From: Thermoplasmata archaeon
Lineage (GTDB): Archaea > Thermoplasmatota > Thermoplasmata > Lutacidiplasmatales > UBA184
Assembly: GCA_022750455.1 (NCBI GenBank)
Contig: JAKIVR010000010.1
Coordinates: 1 to 54,613 of the forward strand
Length of the DNA stretch: 54,613 bases
Reading direction: 5' to 3'
Shown piece after piece: positions 42,701 to 50,294 of the stretch. Every line of letters starts with the position of its first letter. Within the stretch, counting starts at the first letter, position 1. A program made the position numbers and the translations under genes. The notes beneath the pieces are model-generated. The model saw only the letters and a list, made by a program, of their open reading frames with translations, was not told where the DNA came from and searched no databases.

Positions 42701-45700
42701 TCCTCTCCGATGTCGTGGTCGCGCAATCCTCCGACAACGGCTCGGAGTGGACCACAGGCGTCGCAGCGCGGTCCGTGTTCGATGGGCGCGACTACGCCCC
42801 GAACTATGCGGCGGGACCGACTTCGGTCGGGCTGCAGGACGTCCAGGATTACGTCAATGATGGGGACCAGTTGCTACCGGCCCCGAAGGCGACGTACGAT
42901 CCGGCCTCTCAGCAGATCGTTCTCGCGTTCACGGCCGACCTAGGATTCACCAATTGCCTTCCGAGCTTCCTGTACATCCCCTGCCAGAACTTCAGCACAC
43001 CGGATATCTGGGTAGCGAACGGCAGCTTGGTAAACAACTCCTGGACGAGCCGACTGGTGACGACGTGGAGCGCCCTCGCCAACTCCACCCCGAACGGGGT
43101 GCAGGACTCGTACTTCTACAACCCGGCGATCGCCAGCAGTTCCGACGGGACGATCTATGTCACCGCCCAGTTCGTGAACGGATCGGCGTGCACCGTGGTA
43201 CCAAGCGGCTCGTACCTCGGTTTGAACACGTTCCAACTACCGAACTCGGCGGGAATCGTGCCCGAGTTCCCGTACTGCGGCGAAGGATTCGAACTCTATG
43301 GAACGAGCACCAACAATGGCACCACATTCTCGTCCCCGAACGCCATCGACACCACCGGAAGCTGGTTCGAGGAGATGCCTCCGGGAGTCTCGGCCTCGAT
43401 GATATCGGCGGGGGATGCGGTCTGGGTCGCTTGGACGCAGACCACTTGCCCCGGCTGGAACGGCTCCCAGCCGTTTCGATGCAGCGTCGATGACACTTTC
43501 TCCTACCCGTCGCCGATCGGTGGGTTCACCTCGACGACGACCGCGATCGTCTCCCGACTGTTCGTGGGGACCGGGCTCACCGTCTCGTTCGATGAGACCG
43601 GTTTGCCGATCGGCACGCCTTGGTCCGTGGACTTCTCCCAAGCCGAGCGGAGCGGTCTCGCGGGCGGCCTCTTGTCGGTCAGCGGGGTGCCCTCGGGCGC
43701 GAACGAGAGTTGGGCAGCTCCCCTCGTCGAGTACGGTGCGGGGATCCGGTACTCGGGCACTCCCAGTGTCGCTTCGCCCGGGAACTTCTCGACCTCGACC
43801 ACTATCGACTGGACGTTCGTCGAGCAATTCGCATTGACCGTAACCTCGATCCCCGAGTACCCGAACTCCTCCGTATCGCAGCTCTGGTTCGAGGGAACTC
43901 CGTACACCTTCTGTCCCGTCGCCTCCATCGCCTTCGATCCGAACGGATTATGCAACTTCTACGCGACGACCATCAACTACAACCTCACTCCGTCGCCCGG
44001 GGTCAGGTGGTACGATGTCGGAAGCCATGTCCCGATCCAGGCGATCCCGCTCAACGGATCGCAGTTCTGGTGTGCCTACGCCGGATTCGGGGGCGGTTGT
44101 TACCTCAATTACGCGAACCTGACGTTCCAAGTCTGGACAGGGAGCGGTGCCGGTTCCTACAATGGTACGGCGAATCAAACGATGGTCACGATGGACGGTC
44201 CGGTCACAGAGACCGCGACGTTCGACCTGAACGGATACTGTGGGTGGAGTTCGCCCGGCGGTCCGCTCGGTGCCGTCTGGAGCTCTATCTGCGTTCCCAA
44301 CTCGTTGGCCGTTGAGTTCCGAGAGACCGGGCTACCGGCGGCAGTACGTTGGGGGGTCTCGGTCTGGGGCTCGGGACCGGACCAGGCAACGCCCTATCCG
44401 GCGTTCACCAACGCGAGCACCCTTTCCGTCCTGGATCCGGATCTCGGGTCCCTCGTCGACTTCCAGGCGTTCACGGTCCCGTCCTCGGTGGCGGGGCAGG
44501 TGTGGGTCCCCACCCCGAACCCGGCGTCCCCGCTCTTGGGCCCAGCCGGTGGGGCCTCGACGATCCAGTACTCGCTCCGGGCCGTCAACTCGACTCCATT
44601 CGACTCCAGCGTACGCGCCGTCGGATTGCCGAACGGTACCGCCTGGTCGTTCTCCCTCGATGGGGTGGGAACGGGAGTCAATGGCACGACCGCCAATCTG
44701 ACGCTGACCGGGGGGAGCCACACGTTGAGCGCGGAGCCGGTGTACTTCTCGAATGGCACGGGGTACGTGGCAACGTCGATCGATGTCGATCCTTTCGTGA
44801 TGAACGAGAGTTGGACGAACGTCACGGCGGCCTCGGCGACGTACACCTTCGACGGGGCGACCTCGATCCTGGTGCAGTTCACTCCTGTGGAGGAGCTGAC
44901 GGCTCAAGCCTCCGCGGGAGGATCGATCACACCTGCCGGCACGAGGTGGGTGGAGCCGGGAGGAACGGTCACCCTGGTGGCCTCCGCGGACAGTGGCTAC
45001 CAGTTCGTCGGGTGGACTGCCTCCAGCCTGTGGGGCGTCAATGCCTCCACCCCAGAGATCAACGTGACCTTGTACGGACCCACCTTCGAATTCGCGACCT
45101 TCGCCCCGAACCGGACCGCGGCGTTCGTGGTGACGGTGACAGCGACCGGATTGATTGCTGGGGGCACGTACGCTGTCGTGTTCAACGGGACGACATACGT
45201 GGGCAGTGGAACGTTTGCATTGCCCGCGTACGGGAGCGGGAACTACCTGATCTCCATCCCGATCGCCTACGATAACGCAAGCTCATTGGTCCGGTTCCTG
45301 CCGGTCGGATTCACGACCACCGGGCTTCCGAGCGGCCCTGGGGGGACGTACGTGCTCGGATCGGACGGGGCGGAGATCAACGTCGAGTTCGACACGCAGT
45401 ATGCGCTCCAGGTCGGCTCGTCCGGTTCCGGCACAGTCACTCCCAGCGCGGGGGAGTACTGGGAGACCGCGGGGAACCAGACGCTCTTGACGGCGACTCC
45501 GGCCCCGGGGAACTTGTTCGCCGGTTGGAGCGGGACGGGCAACGGCTCCGCGAACTCCAACCGGACGGAGCTGACGGTGACGATCGTCTCCCCGATCGTG
45601 GAGGCCGCCCAGTTCGTGCCCTACGTTCCCCCGGCTCGCCCGACGTTCACCCTGGCGGTCACGGAAACCGGGCTGCCGAGTGGGACGCCTTGGGGGCTCT

Positions 45701-46326
45701 CGGACGGAGGGACGGGATCCGTTTCGACCACCCCCACCATCTCGGTCGGGGGGCTCAACGGGACGTACACGGTAAGCGTGGCTCCGGTCCGGATCGACGC
45801 GGGCGACCAGTTTGCCTCCAATCTGACATTGAGATCCTTTACGGTCGATTCGAACACCTTCTTGAACGTGTCGTTCACGGGACAATATCGGTTGATCGTA
45901 TTGGCCGGAGCCGGGGGCAGTGCCACCCCCGGAACCGGTTGGGTGGATCTGGGGTCGAGCGTGTCGCTCGACGCGACGCCCGAGTCAGGGTTCCACTTTG
46001 TGGAGTGGATCGGTTCGGGCGATGTCGGCAACTTCTCCGGGACCACGTCCATGGGAACGGTGACGATGAACGGCGCGATCAACGAGACGGCCGAGTTCGC
46101 GCCCAACTCCGGACCCGCTGTCCCCGCCAGCGGCGCCACGAGCCTCCTGCCGGCGTACGTGCCTTGGGTGGCGCTCCTGGTGCTGCTGGCCGTCGGGTTC
46201 CTGACCGTGTACGTGATCGGCCGTCGGCAGCGCGACGAATCCTCGCCTTCACACTCCGAGAAGGCGGTGGAGCACGATGCGGACCCAACGTCGGAGCCAA
46301 GCGTCGAGACGAGACCGGAGCGCTAG
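36775..46326 (+). CDS. Giant surface protein: two tandem surface proteins in one reading frame
   Basis: A 3183-residue ORF. Unit 1: signal/anchor helix (about 34-54), a sialidase/BNR-like beta-propeller (SPDGGTNWGPPEYLG, SRDGGLTWSTPTVLPG, SSDGGASWSWQQLG), then repeats of ETGLP-type and InlB-like GW modules (ALFASTGGRVDPNGVQWYLP, PGYEFLGWSGTGLGSYNG), a TM helix at about 1483-1505 and a charged tail. Unit 2 repeats the plan: ATG at 41401 (MCRTSSPG), signal helix at about 1561-1580, propeller (SVNGGASWSSPQYLG), ETGLPIGTPW/ETGLPSGTPW and GW repeats, TM helix at about 3125-3150, acidic tail. N-x-S/T sequons are very dense. I infer an S-layer-associated or adhesive glycoprotein. No stop separates the units. 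Confidence 0.85.
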   Translation: MGRNRPRWGGGRERDEPRLAPPSRPRRVPPSENVLRVLIVLGIGVTGMVFGGGLFSPAQLVAPGTHLPLSGAGPREAAELPVHPPNPGTSSELFFQNNSTVANATFNSTNEVCDYAYQGSCSKYIEESTSPNLLSLPDGDVGMTYDVIVNTSQIICNYSINESVSHVAFASSPDGGTNWGPPEYLGDTNATCPYNEELEPSFATNRSGSILGVYVGANASLLNFGNATFVPSPPYAPTLAPNPIEAYTNRTSDALVFVNSSDSGSSFSPGRIIVSGANIARPAVAAFGRTIYVVYENIHNGTIPLPGSRALVIPGVALVATTDYPISVDLVISRDGGLTWSTPTVLPGENASENDTSMSPSISVSSTGEVAVAYVTNRSCLANCSVIQWYSSFGDDVVAATSANNGSSWALRTIFRATGEPVQGWCQVPPPQCFRGSYVYDDNPGGFYSQEIGLTALFQYAPPTSVAWNTTGADLFVAWGGSSNQSRVFGQQCGQVYFYAYQGLYTAVSSDGGASWSWQQLGYTGGSPGGGGVCLGSGLDFPLNFYNLGLTVSNGTEFLAYQTGNLSNPGGPGDEALCGFSVFDGYDQSTIEWLRQSPDGTQWSSPLPVVIQDVPQNPTQFLLPYLAYSSAILIQNGTPIVATSLPMACYEIPSVFGNFCGTEFPQSVTDFSHLEVAFVAHPPTISVTVDEIGLPRGADWSAEISGNSFTQTTSSFTALAPSGTPFFVEPEDSVEWAGQEYFSYLSGGVYNLSANGSLTVGYTTVQPFDLQLEPSVDLGLSLGISDSTFGFGYYSISNWYYNFGTGSWYSFTPQGCPMPWYLPTGFVLNVTNSDAVDANLSVTSIETPTYWAGSSNVSYTGAGANYSVTMNGPINETMWTLPFGYYGVGVSAPNLSPSSDFSFDWNGVPQSSAPGGGTLTVPNVATGVDQISNIRGSSSMPGWVYIGSAPHGGTVVVPQQTQVNLTFAFVDVGAPVGVVTFYAANLTNGTDWALTLNGTTYSSTNPWINVTTHSGTYSISAGAAVSTNGAIGYAARDVGPKISLTTGSTVPVDYSPAFKVALFASTGGRVDPNGVQWYLPGAVTPPLEAIPDPGYEFLGWSGTGLGSYNGTAALPSLTVGGPILETANFAPLPTDRFDLNFTQLGIQSGVSWQVDVGGTPYSATGPQLVVPDLNESPAQYSFTVPSVYGTDPTNATRYVPETSSGVVVAGTNYNNSLVFQTQHYLTLGSGSTGAATAQVDSVTGGSTWFTVGASVSLLATPEPGYTFAAWVGTGPGSYSGANASEPIAPSGSITELATFVPLVTGGPPPTYGVVFEIARPVATGTVWTVKIGSQTYVSTGNALNVTGFSTGILTATIPVAYAPDGSTQYSPQNGSVAVHVTASTAPIEVTFLPSYWVDVTAVGPGTVSTGSQWAPAGERLSLGATPSSTATLLSWAGTGPGAYSGDAMAANLTVDGPITEVATFAAATTAVSPATPSFLTSDAAVAILAVLGLALGATIAWVAWRVDRRRPPEAGESSSEWDPEAPSVEWGPTDPPVHSTAAMCRTSSPGVPRHFLPNPAVGAAMAIAALMILGGLPGLSLAESPGVGTPSAPSTSHTHPSVLPFSPPASAPSSGNGTFWLNSPLPNVTDDDVCMGLDWATTPYGPLCGATNITNEPSLNLSSNGVLVTAYTAYTNWTPCEAEYPWLGNYTFSQIGIATSVNGGASWSSPQYLGNTVCTNATLADDYVNAWQPSVTSLANGTLVVAFVEFNLSLQTGCGSCYLVYPDISASDRTGDANGGNGPNNDFNASQLVVAFSYDNGVAWTAPTPVNTSTIGGSWCPTGCLASANWIQQRPSLTASGQTIYLTWTNITEGWVGSYAPVYCTFFGPYYCGSGDSAVQLAVSPDGTADFGPPIQLPVVVAPRDIPLFDASGYPLTPTQYYVAANPSTLVTPNGTLVVAYMTNLSWNMSLGNQQEGTRQCSVSDPLWDFSSCGGFLSDVVVAQSSDNGSEWTTGVAARSVFDGRDYAPNYAAGPTSVGLQDVQDYVNDGDQLLPAPKATYDPASQQIVLAFTADLGFTNCLPSFLYIPCQNFSTPDIWVANGSLVNNSWTSRLVTTWSALANSTPNGVQDSYFYNPAIASSSDGTIYVTAQFVNGSACTVVPSGSYLGLNTFQLPNSAGIVPEFPYCGEGFELYGTSTNNGTTFSSPNAIDTTGSWFEEMPPGVSASMISAGDAVWVAWTQTTCPGWNGSQPFRCSVDDTFSYPSPIGGFTSTTTAIVSRLFVGTGLTVSFDETGLPIGTPWSVDFSQAERSGLAGGLLSVSGVPSGANESWAAPLVEYGAGIRYSGTPSVASPGNFSTSTTIDWTFVEQFALTVTSIPEYPNSSVSQLWFEGTPYTFCPVASIAFDPNGLCNFYATTINYNLTPSPGVRWYDVGSHVPIQAIPLNGSQFWCAYAGFGGGCYLNYANLTFQVWTGSGAGSYNGTANQTMVTMDGPVTETATFDLNGYCGWSSPGGPLGAVWSSICVPNSLAVEFRETGLPAAVRWGVSVWGSGPDQATPYPAFTNASTLSVLDPDLGSLVDFQAFTVPSSVAGQVWVPTPNPASPLLGPAGGASTIQYSLRAVNSTPFDSSVRAVGLPNGTAWSFSLDGVGTGVNGTTANLTLTGGSHTLSAEPVYFSNGTGYVATSIDVDPFVMNESWTNVTAASATYTFDGATSILVQFTPVEELTAQASAGGSITPAGTRWVEPGGTVTLVASADSGYQFVGWTASSLWGVNASTPEINVTLYGPTFEFATFAPNRTAAFVVTVTATGLIAGGTYAVVFNGTTYVGSGTFALPAYGSGNYLISIPIAYDNASSLVRFLPVGFTTTGLPSGPGGTYVLGSDGAEINVEFDTQYALQVGSSGSGTVTPSAGEYWETAGNQTLLTATPAPGNLFAGWSGTGNGSANSNRTELTVTIVSPIVEAAQFVPYVPPARPTFTLAVTETGLPSGTPWGLSDGGTGSVSTTPTISVGGLNGTYTVSVAPVRIDAGDQFASNLTLRSFTVDSNTFLNVSFTGQYRLIVLAGAGGSATPGTGWVDLGSSVSLDATPESGFHFVEWIGSGDVGNFSGTTSMGTVTMNGAINETAEFAPNSGPAVPASGATSLLPAYVPWVALLVLLAVGFLTVYVIGRRQRDESSPSHSEKAVEHDADPTSEPSVETRPER

Positions 46327-46703
46327 CGTCCGCCGTCCCGGGTCAACCGAGAGGGCCGGGAACCTGGGTTCAGGCTCGGAGCCGCGGGATCCCGAGGCGA
46401 TGCGCTGGCGAATCCTTCTACGAACCCACGCATCTTCCAGTAGGTGTCCAAGAACTCCTGCCCTCGCGGGGTGATGTCGTACACCGGCCGACCCTCGAAC
46501 TCCTCGCTGGTGAGGAGGCCGGCCGATAGCAACCGGTCGATGAGAACACGCAATCGGTCCACCGGCATCCCGGCCCCGTAGGAGACCCGGGTGATCCGCG
46601 CGCCTCCCGAATGTCGTTTCACGACCTCGAGGACGGTTGCGTATAGGTCCGTCGGTTCGCGGCGTCGACCGCTTCCGTCAGGGTCCGAGCGTTCGGGATG
46701 CAT
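46323..46703 (-). CDS. ArnR1-like winged-helix regulator
   Basis: A 126-residue protein with a winged helix at about residues 18-85: LYATVLEVVKRHSGGARITRV, VSYGAGMPVDRLRVLIDRLLSAGLL and the wing RPVYDITPRGQEFLDTY, then a dimerisation helix WKMRGFVEGFA. This is the archaeal ArnR1-like/DUF4364 type (target gene usually adjacent). It is convergent with the giant surface gene, their stops overlapping by 4 bases. Confidence 0.83.
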   Translation of the reverse strand: MHPERSDPDGSGRRREPTDLYATVLEVVKRHSGGARITRVSYGAGMPVDRLRVLIDRLLSAGLLTSEEFEGRPVYDITPRGQEFLDTYWKMRGFVEGFASASPRDPAAPSLNPGSRPSRLTRDGGR

Positions 46704-46717
46704 CGGTCGGTCCCCAC

Positions 46718-47935
46718 CTAGAGCGGGAAGGGGGGCAGGGTGGCGACCTGTTGGGGGGTGGCTCGGACACGGGCCGAGCTGTCGGCCTCGAACGTCCGAG
46801 TGTAGACGACCTCCGACACGGCGGCCCCGCGACCGACGTGGACCTCGTGCGCCACGACCCGCCGTGCCTCGGCACCGCGGTCGAGATCGACGCGCTCCCC
46901 GAAGACGTCCTCGACACGCGCATCCCGGTCGATCGTCACATGCCCTCCGACGAGCGGACCTTCGACCTGGGACCGGCGTCCGATCTCGATGCGGGCTGCC
47001 TTGACGCCTCCACGCGTGCCGACGAACCCGCCGACCTCGAACGTCGAGGCCACGATCACCTGTTCCGCGTCGAGCTTTCCTCCCACCTTCACCCGCTCGG
47101 CCCGAAGGACGTCGTGGATCGAGGCGGTCCCTCCGACCTCGAACGCGCCGGTCAGTTCGAGGCGTCCCCCGACAGAGAATCTTCCCCCTACCGCCACGCT
47201 GCCGCCTTGGCCGTTGCCTAGGATCGCCCCGACCCCTCCGATCTCAAGCCCTTCGAACGCGAGATCCTTCGTGGCGTTGAGTACGCCACCCACGTGCAGG
47301 ACGCCTCCCTTCGCGTGGTCTCGGAACTGCACGATCCCACCGACCTCCAGCCGCCCGAACGAGAGGGCGCCGGTCGCTTCGAACTTCCCGCCCACCTGGA
47401 TCCGTTGCCGAATCTCCCCGCCTTGGATGCGGGCCGTCCCGCCGACATCGAGCGCGTCCAGCGACACGTCCGATAGTTCGACGGATCCGCCCGCGTTGAT
47501 CTCCCGCGCCTCGAGCTTCCCCGCCAGGCGGATCTTGCCGCCCACGGCGACGTCCGTGGCCGTGAGGGTGGACGCGCCTTGGAGCAGCCCACCGACCTCG
47601 ATCCTCTCGACCGTGGCGGGACCCCCGAGGATCAGCTTGCGGTCGACATCGACCTGCCGGGCACGGAACGGGCCCGTGACCTCGAGCTCGCCGTCGTCCG
47701 TGCGTACATCCCCGTCCACGCTGAGGCTTCCCCGGACGCAGACTCGGCCGTCCTCGGATTCGAACGACCGGCACTCCAAATTGCCATCGACGTCCACGTT
47801 CCCGTGAAAGCTGGCGTTCCCCTGCACCCTCACAGCCCCATCGGAAGTAATGGACGAATTCTTCTCCGCGCGCAGGTCCCCGGCAACGACGCCGAGGCGG
47901 ACTCGGCCCCCCTTCGGAACCACGGTCTCTGTCAT
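46718..47935 (-). CDS. Bactofilin-like polymer-forming protein
   Basis: A 405-residue right-handed beta-helix protein made almost entirely of short repeats (VRGSLSVDGDVRTDDG, EIGGVGAILGNGQGGSVAVGG, KVGGKLDAEQVIVASTFEVGG), with V/I-G-G turns every 18-20 residues. This is the bactofilin/DUF342-like polymer pattern, in which subunits stack into non-polar cytoskeletal filaments. It is about three times longer than a typical single bactofilin domain. ATG at 47935 is preferred; one 4 codons upstream is possible. The regulator gene follows 14 bases downstream in the same orientation, so they may be cotranscribed. Confidence 0.75.
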   Translation of the reverse strand: MTETVVPKGGRVRLGVVAGDLRAEKNSSITSDGAVRVQGNASFHGNVDVDGNLECRSFESEDGRVCVRGSLSVDGDVRTDDGELEVTGPFRARQVDVDRKLILGGPATVERIEVGGLLQGASTLTATDVAVGGKIRLAGKLEAREINAGGSVELSDVSLDALDVGGTARIQGGEIRQRIQVGGKFEATGALSFGRLEVGGIVQFRDHAKGGVLHVGGVLNATKDLAFEGLEIGGVGAILGNGQGGSVAVGGRFSVGGRLELTGAFEVGGTASIHDVLRAERVKVGGKLDAEQVIVASTFEVGGFVGTRGGVKAARIEIGRRSQVEGPLVGGHVTIDRDARVEDVFGERVDLDRGAEARRVVAHEVHVGRGAAVSEVVYTRTFEADSSARVRATPQQVATLPPFPL

Positions 47936-48145
47936 CGGTTCCCCCATGATTTTCCCCGACTATACGACTAGGTCACGCCGGGTGAGTCTTCGGCGAGAGG
48001 TTGCGGTCCGACACATTGACCTACGCCGGGCCGGGAGATCCGCCCGCATCGGGACGGCCCGCGGCGCCCCGTACTTCGGGTGCACACCCGGGGTGCGCAC
48101 GTCGTGTGACTTACCAAAATCACCCACTCCACCCTTCGGAGGGTC

Positions 48146-48310
48146 ATGGAGCGCGACGCGAACGAATCGACGAGTGCGGGAGATCTAGGGGTCGGCGGAC
48201 GACGAAGCTGGTGGGGGATCGCGGGCCGGGCACTCGCGGTGATGCCGGCGGTGGCCGCGGTGATGCTGGCGCTGATGTTCTTCAGCATCGTGGCAGGGAA
48301 CTTCACGTAG
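48146..48310 (+). CDS. Small single-helix membrane protein (54 aa)
   Basis: From ATG 48146 the frame encodes 54 residues: a polar N-terminus (MERDANESTSAGDLGVGG), a short basic-aromatic stretch (RRSWW), then a continuous hydrophobic helix (about 24-50, LAVMPAVAAVMLALMFFSIV) and a short outside end NFT. A strong ribosome-binding site (CGGAGG) lies 4-9 bases upstream, which is the main support. No family recognised. It could be a membrane anchor or pilin-like subunit. Confidence 0.6.
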   Translation: MERDANESTSAGDLGVGGRRSWWGIAGRALAVMPAVAAVMLALMFFSIVAGNFT

Positions 48311-48555
48311 CTCGTGCAGGCACTCCCAATGCCTGGGCCTCCCGGTACCCCGTCGTGCGGTCGGACGATCCTCCCGACCCGGGGGGCCCACCCGTCGACG
48401 ATCTCGTCTGAGTCGGAACTCGAATCTTGGCAACTTCTCCGACGAGCCGGCGTTCGGCCGTGCCGGGGGATCCCGTCGTGGGCTGGGGGAGGTCACGGCG
48501 GGTGAACACGTCGAGTGAGTTCGGTTCTTGACCCCGAGGGCGGGTGGGGGGGTCC

Positions 48556-48846
48556 ATGGAGTGGGATGCGGAGGGACCGTTTGGTGAGGAGGGCGCGTGC
48601 GAGGAAGTACAGATCGTCGGGGAAGTTCGGAGACGCCTTCTCGCCTCGATCACGATCGTGGTCGGCGGAGCGGTGTTCGTGATGCTGTACCTCGGGTTCT
48701 ACGCGATGCGGTTTCCGTGGTATTCGAACCTGACCGTGGTCCTCTCGACGATCGCGGTCGTACCGGCCTTGCTGCTCGCGCTATGGGTCCACTGGGGGTT
48801 GGGCGTGGCGCAACGCCTCGCCCAGCATTTCCGGGGCCCGGGCTGA
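48556..48846 (+). CDS. Two-helix membrane protein
   Basis: A 96-residue protein from ATG 48556 (MEWDAEGPFGEEGACEE); an in-frame start 4 codons upstream is possible. An acidic N-terminal tail is followed by two helices (about 28-52, LLASITIVVGGAVFVMLYLG, and 58-82, LTVVLSTIAVVPALLLALW) and a basic C-terminus. Topology suggests both ends inside. Function unknown. Confidence 0.65.
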   Translation: MEWDAEGPFGEEGACEEVQIVGEVRRRLLASITIVVGGAVFVMLYLGFYAMRFPWYSNLTVVLSTIAVVPALLLALWVHWGLGVAQRLAQHFRGPG

Positions 48847-48895
48847 CCCGGTCGCCGGCCCTCCATCGAGATCGGAGTCGGCGCCTCCGAGGATT

Positions 48896-49591
48896 CTAGA
48901 CCAGACCATCCTGAAACTTGAGACTCGCGTGGCTCCCGTTGCAGAACGGCTTGTTCGTGGACGCCCCGCAGCGGCACAGCGTCACCCGGTTCCGGATCTC
49001 GTACGGCTTTCCATCCGAGGACTCCACCCGGATCCCGCCGCGGACCCAGAGGGGCCCGCTGCATTCCATCGCGGGGTCTTCGACGATCCCGATCGACGGC
49101 GGCAAGTCGGGCTCCAACGGCGTGCCCGTCAGCTTGTCGAGGACGACGAGCCGGCCCGACGGACAGTGTCCTCCTTCCCGATCGACGAGCTTCTGCGTGG
49201 CCGGGTCGTCCGTCCGCTCGATGAGCGACCAGATCTTGCCGCCGGGGTCGCAGAACCGGGCGAAGGCGCACAGCTCCTCGGCGTCGAGGAGGGACCGTTT
49301 CGGTCCCTCGAGCGTCTCCGCTTGGCGGATGAACGGTCGGCGGTTCGCGGTCTCCGCGCCCTTGAATCCGACCTTGGCGTGCGTGCCATCGCAGAACGGT
49401 TTGTGCCCGGAGTGGCCGCAGCGGCACAGGGCGTAGGAAGCTCCGGTCTTGAACGATCGACCCTTCGCCCACTCCCAGGACATCCCCTCGCGGTCCGGCA
49501 CGATCGTCTGGACCTCCACGGGTACGGCCCCGGAGACGAGGTACGGTCCGTTCTCGGAGACGATGATCCTCGGCTCGGACGACTTCGGCAT
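48896..49591 (-). CDS. Double CDGSH iron-sulfur protein
   Basis: A 231-residue protein with two CDGSH 2Fe-2S motifs: ALCRCGHSGHKPFCDGTHAK (about residues 55-73) and LCRCGASTNKPFCNGSHASL near the C-terminus, each with three Cys and one His ligand. Between them is a domain with the Cys/Asp-containing AFARFCDPGGKIW and MECSGPLWVRGGI seen in bacterial MitoNEET-like proteins. Likely role: redox sensing or Fe-S/electron transfer in the cytoplasm. Divergent from the DUF1330 gene. Confidence 0.9.
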   Translation of the reverse strand: MPKSSEPRIIVSENGPYLVSGAVPVEVQTIVPDREGMSWEWAKGRSFKTGASYALCRCGHSGHKPFCDGTHAKVGFKGAETANRRPFIRQAETLEGPKRSLLDAEELCAFARFCDPGGKIWSLIERTDDPATQKLVDREGGHCPSGRLVVLDKLTGTPLEPDLPPSIGIVEDPAMECSGPLWVRGGIRVESSDGKPYEIRNRVTLCRCGASTNKPFCNGSHASLKFQDGLV

Positions 49592-49793
49592 CGAGTGGAA
49601 CCGTAGCTTCTGGGGGATTTGGCGTGGGCCCTGGCTCGCAGTGATTGACCCCGTACCGAAATGACGTCGGACGGCTCCGAGTGGGGCAGACCAGGGCGGG
49701 GGGGAGAGCCCTCGGGAACTGACCCTCCAACGACCTGGGGGTCGACGGGAACCGTATTACTCTGCAATCCCCTCCCCCCCGTCGAGGTCGCGA

Positions 49794-50084
49794 ATGACAA
49801 CGTATCTGATCACGGAGATCGACTGGCACGACGCAGCGAAGGCCACGAAGTACCGCGAGATCTTCGGGCCGGCTCTGGAGAAGTACGGAGGGAAGACTCT
49901 CTGCGCCGGCGCGCCCGTTCCTATCGAAGGCGATTGGAAGCTCTCCCGCGTCGTCGTGCTCGAATTCCCCACGATGGACGCCCTCCGAGCGTGGTACGGC
50001 TCCTCGGAGTACGCCCCCGTGCTCCAGCTCCGAAAGGAGGGGGCGACGACCAAGATGGTCGCCGTTGAGGGTCCCACGCACTGA
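49794..50084 (+). CDS. DUF1330-domain protein
   Basis: A 96-residue ferredoxin-like fold protein: TYLITEIDWHDAAKATKYREIF, GKTLCAGAPVPIEGDWK, SRVVVLEFPTMDALRAWYGSSEY and QLRKEG match DUF1330 from start to end. These small dimeric proteins have no firmly known reaction. The gene stands alone, 202 bases from the divergent CDGSH gene. Confidence 0.85.
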   Translation: MTTYLITEIDWHDAAKATKYREIFGPALEKYGGKTLCAGAPVPIEGDWKLSRVVVLEFPTMDALRAWYGSSEYAPVLQLRKEGATTKMVAVEGPTH

Positions 50085-50102
50085 TCCGACTCAGTTTTGG
50101 AT

Positions 50103-50141
50103 GACCCCCGGGGCCCGACTGGGGGCCCCGAAGTCGGGGTC
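50103..50141. terminator. GC-rich hairpin after the DUF1330 gene
   Basis: Perfect 8-bp stem cggggccc/gggccccg (50109-50116 with 50123-50130, loop gactgg), extended by gacccc/ggggtc (50103-50108 with 50136-50141) around a 5-base bulge. It begins 19 bases after the DUF1330 stop. No U-run follows, so it may be an mRNA 3' stabiliser rather than a terminator. Confidence 0.4.
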
Positions 50142-50254
50142 TTCCGGAGCGCCCGTTGTCCTGGCGAGGACTTCCCGCTCCAGATCCTGGATCCCAGGAC
50201 CCAGTGAGCGTCGGGTAGAGTTCGGCCCGGCGACCGGCCGTTGGGCGCCTCGGC

Positions 50255-50265
50255 ACTTTAGATAT
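50255..50265 (+). promoter_or_regulatory. TATA box of the zinc-ribbon membrane protein
   Basis: ctttagatata, 30-40 bases before the ATG at 50295, in a GC-rich spacer; fits a leaderless transcript. Confidence 0.5.
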
Positions 50266-50294
50266 AGTCGGAGCTCGGTCCCACCGCCCGTTCA

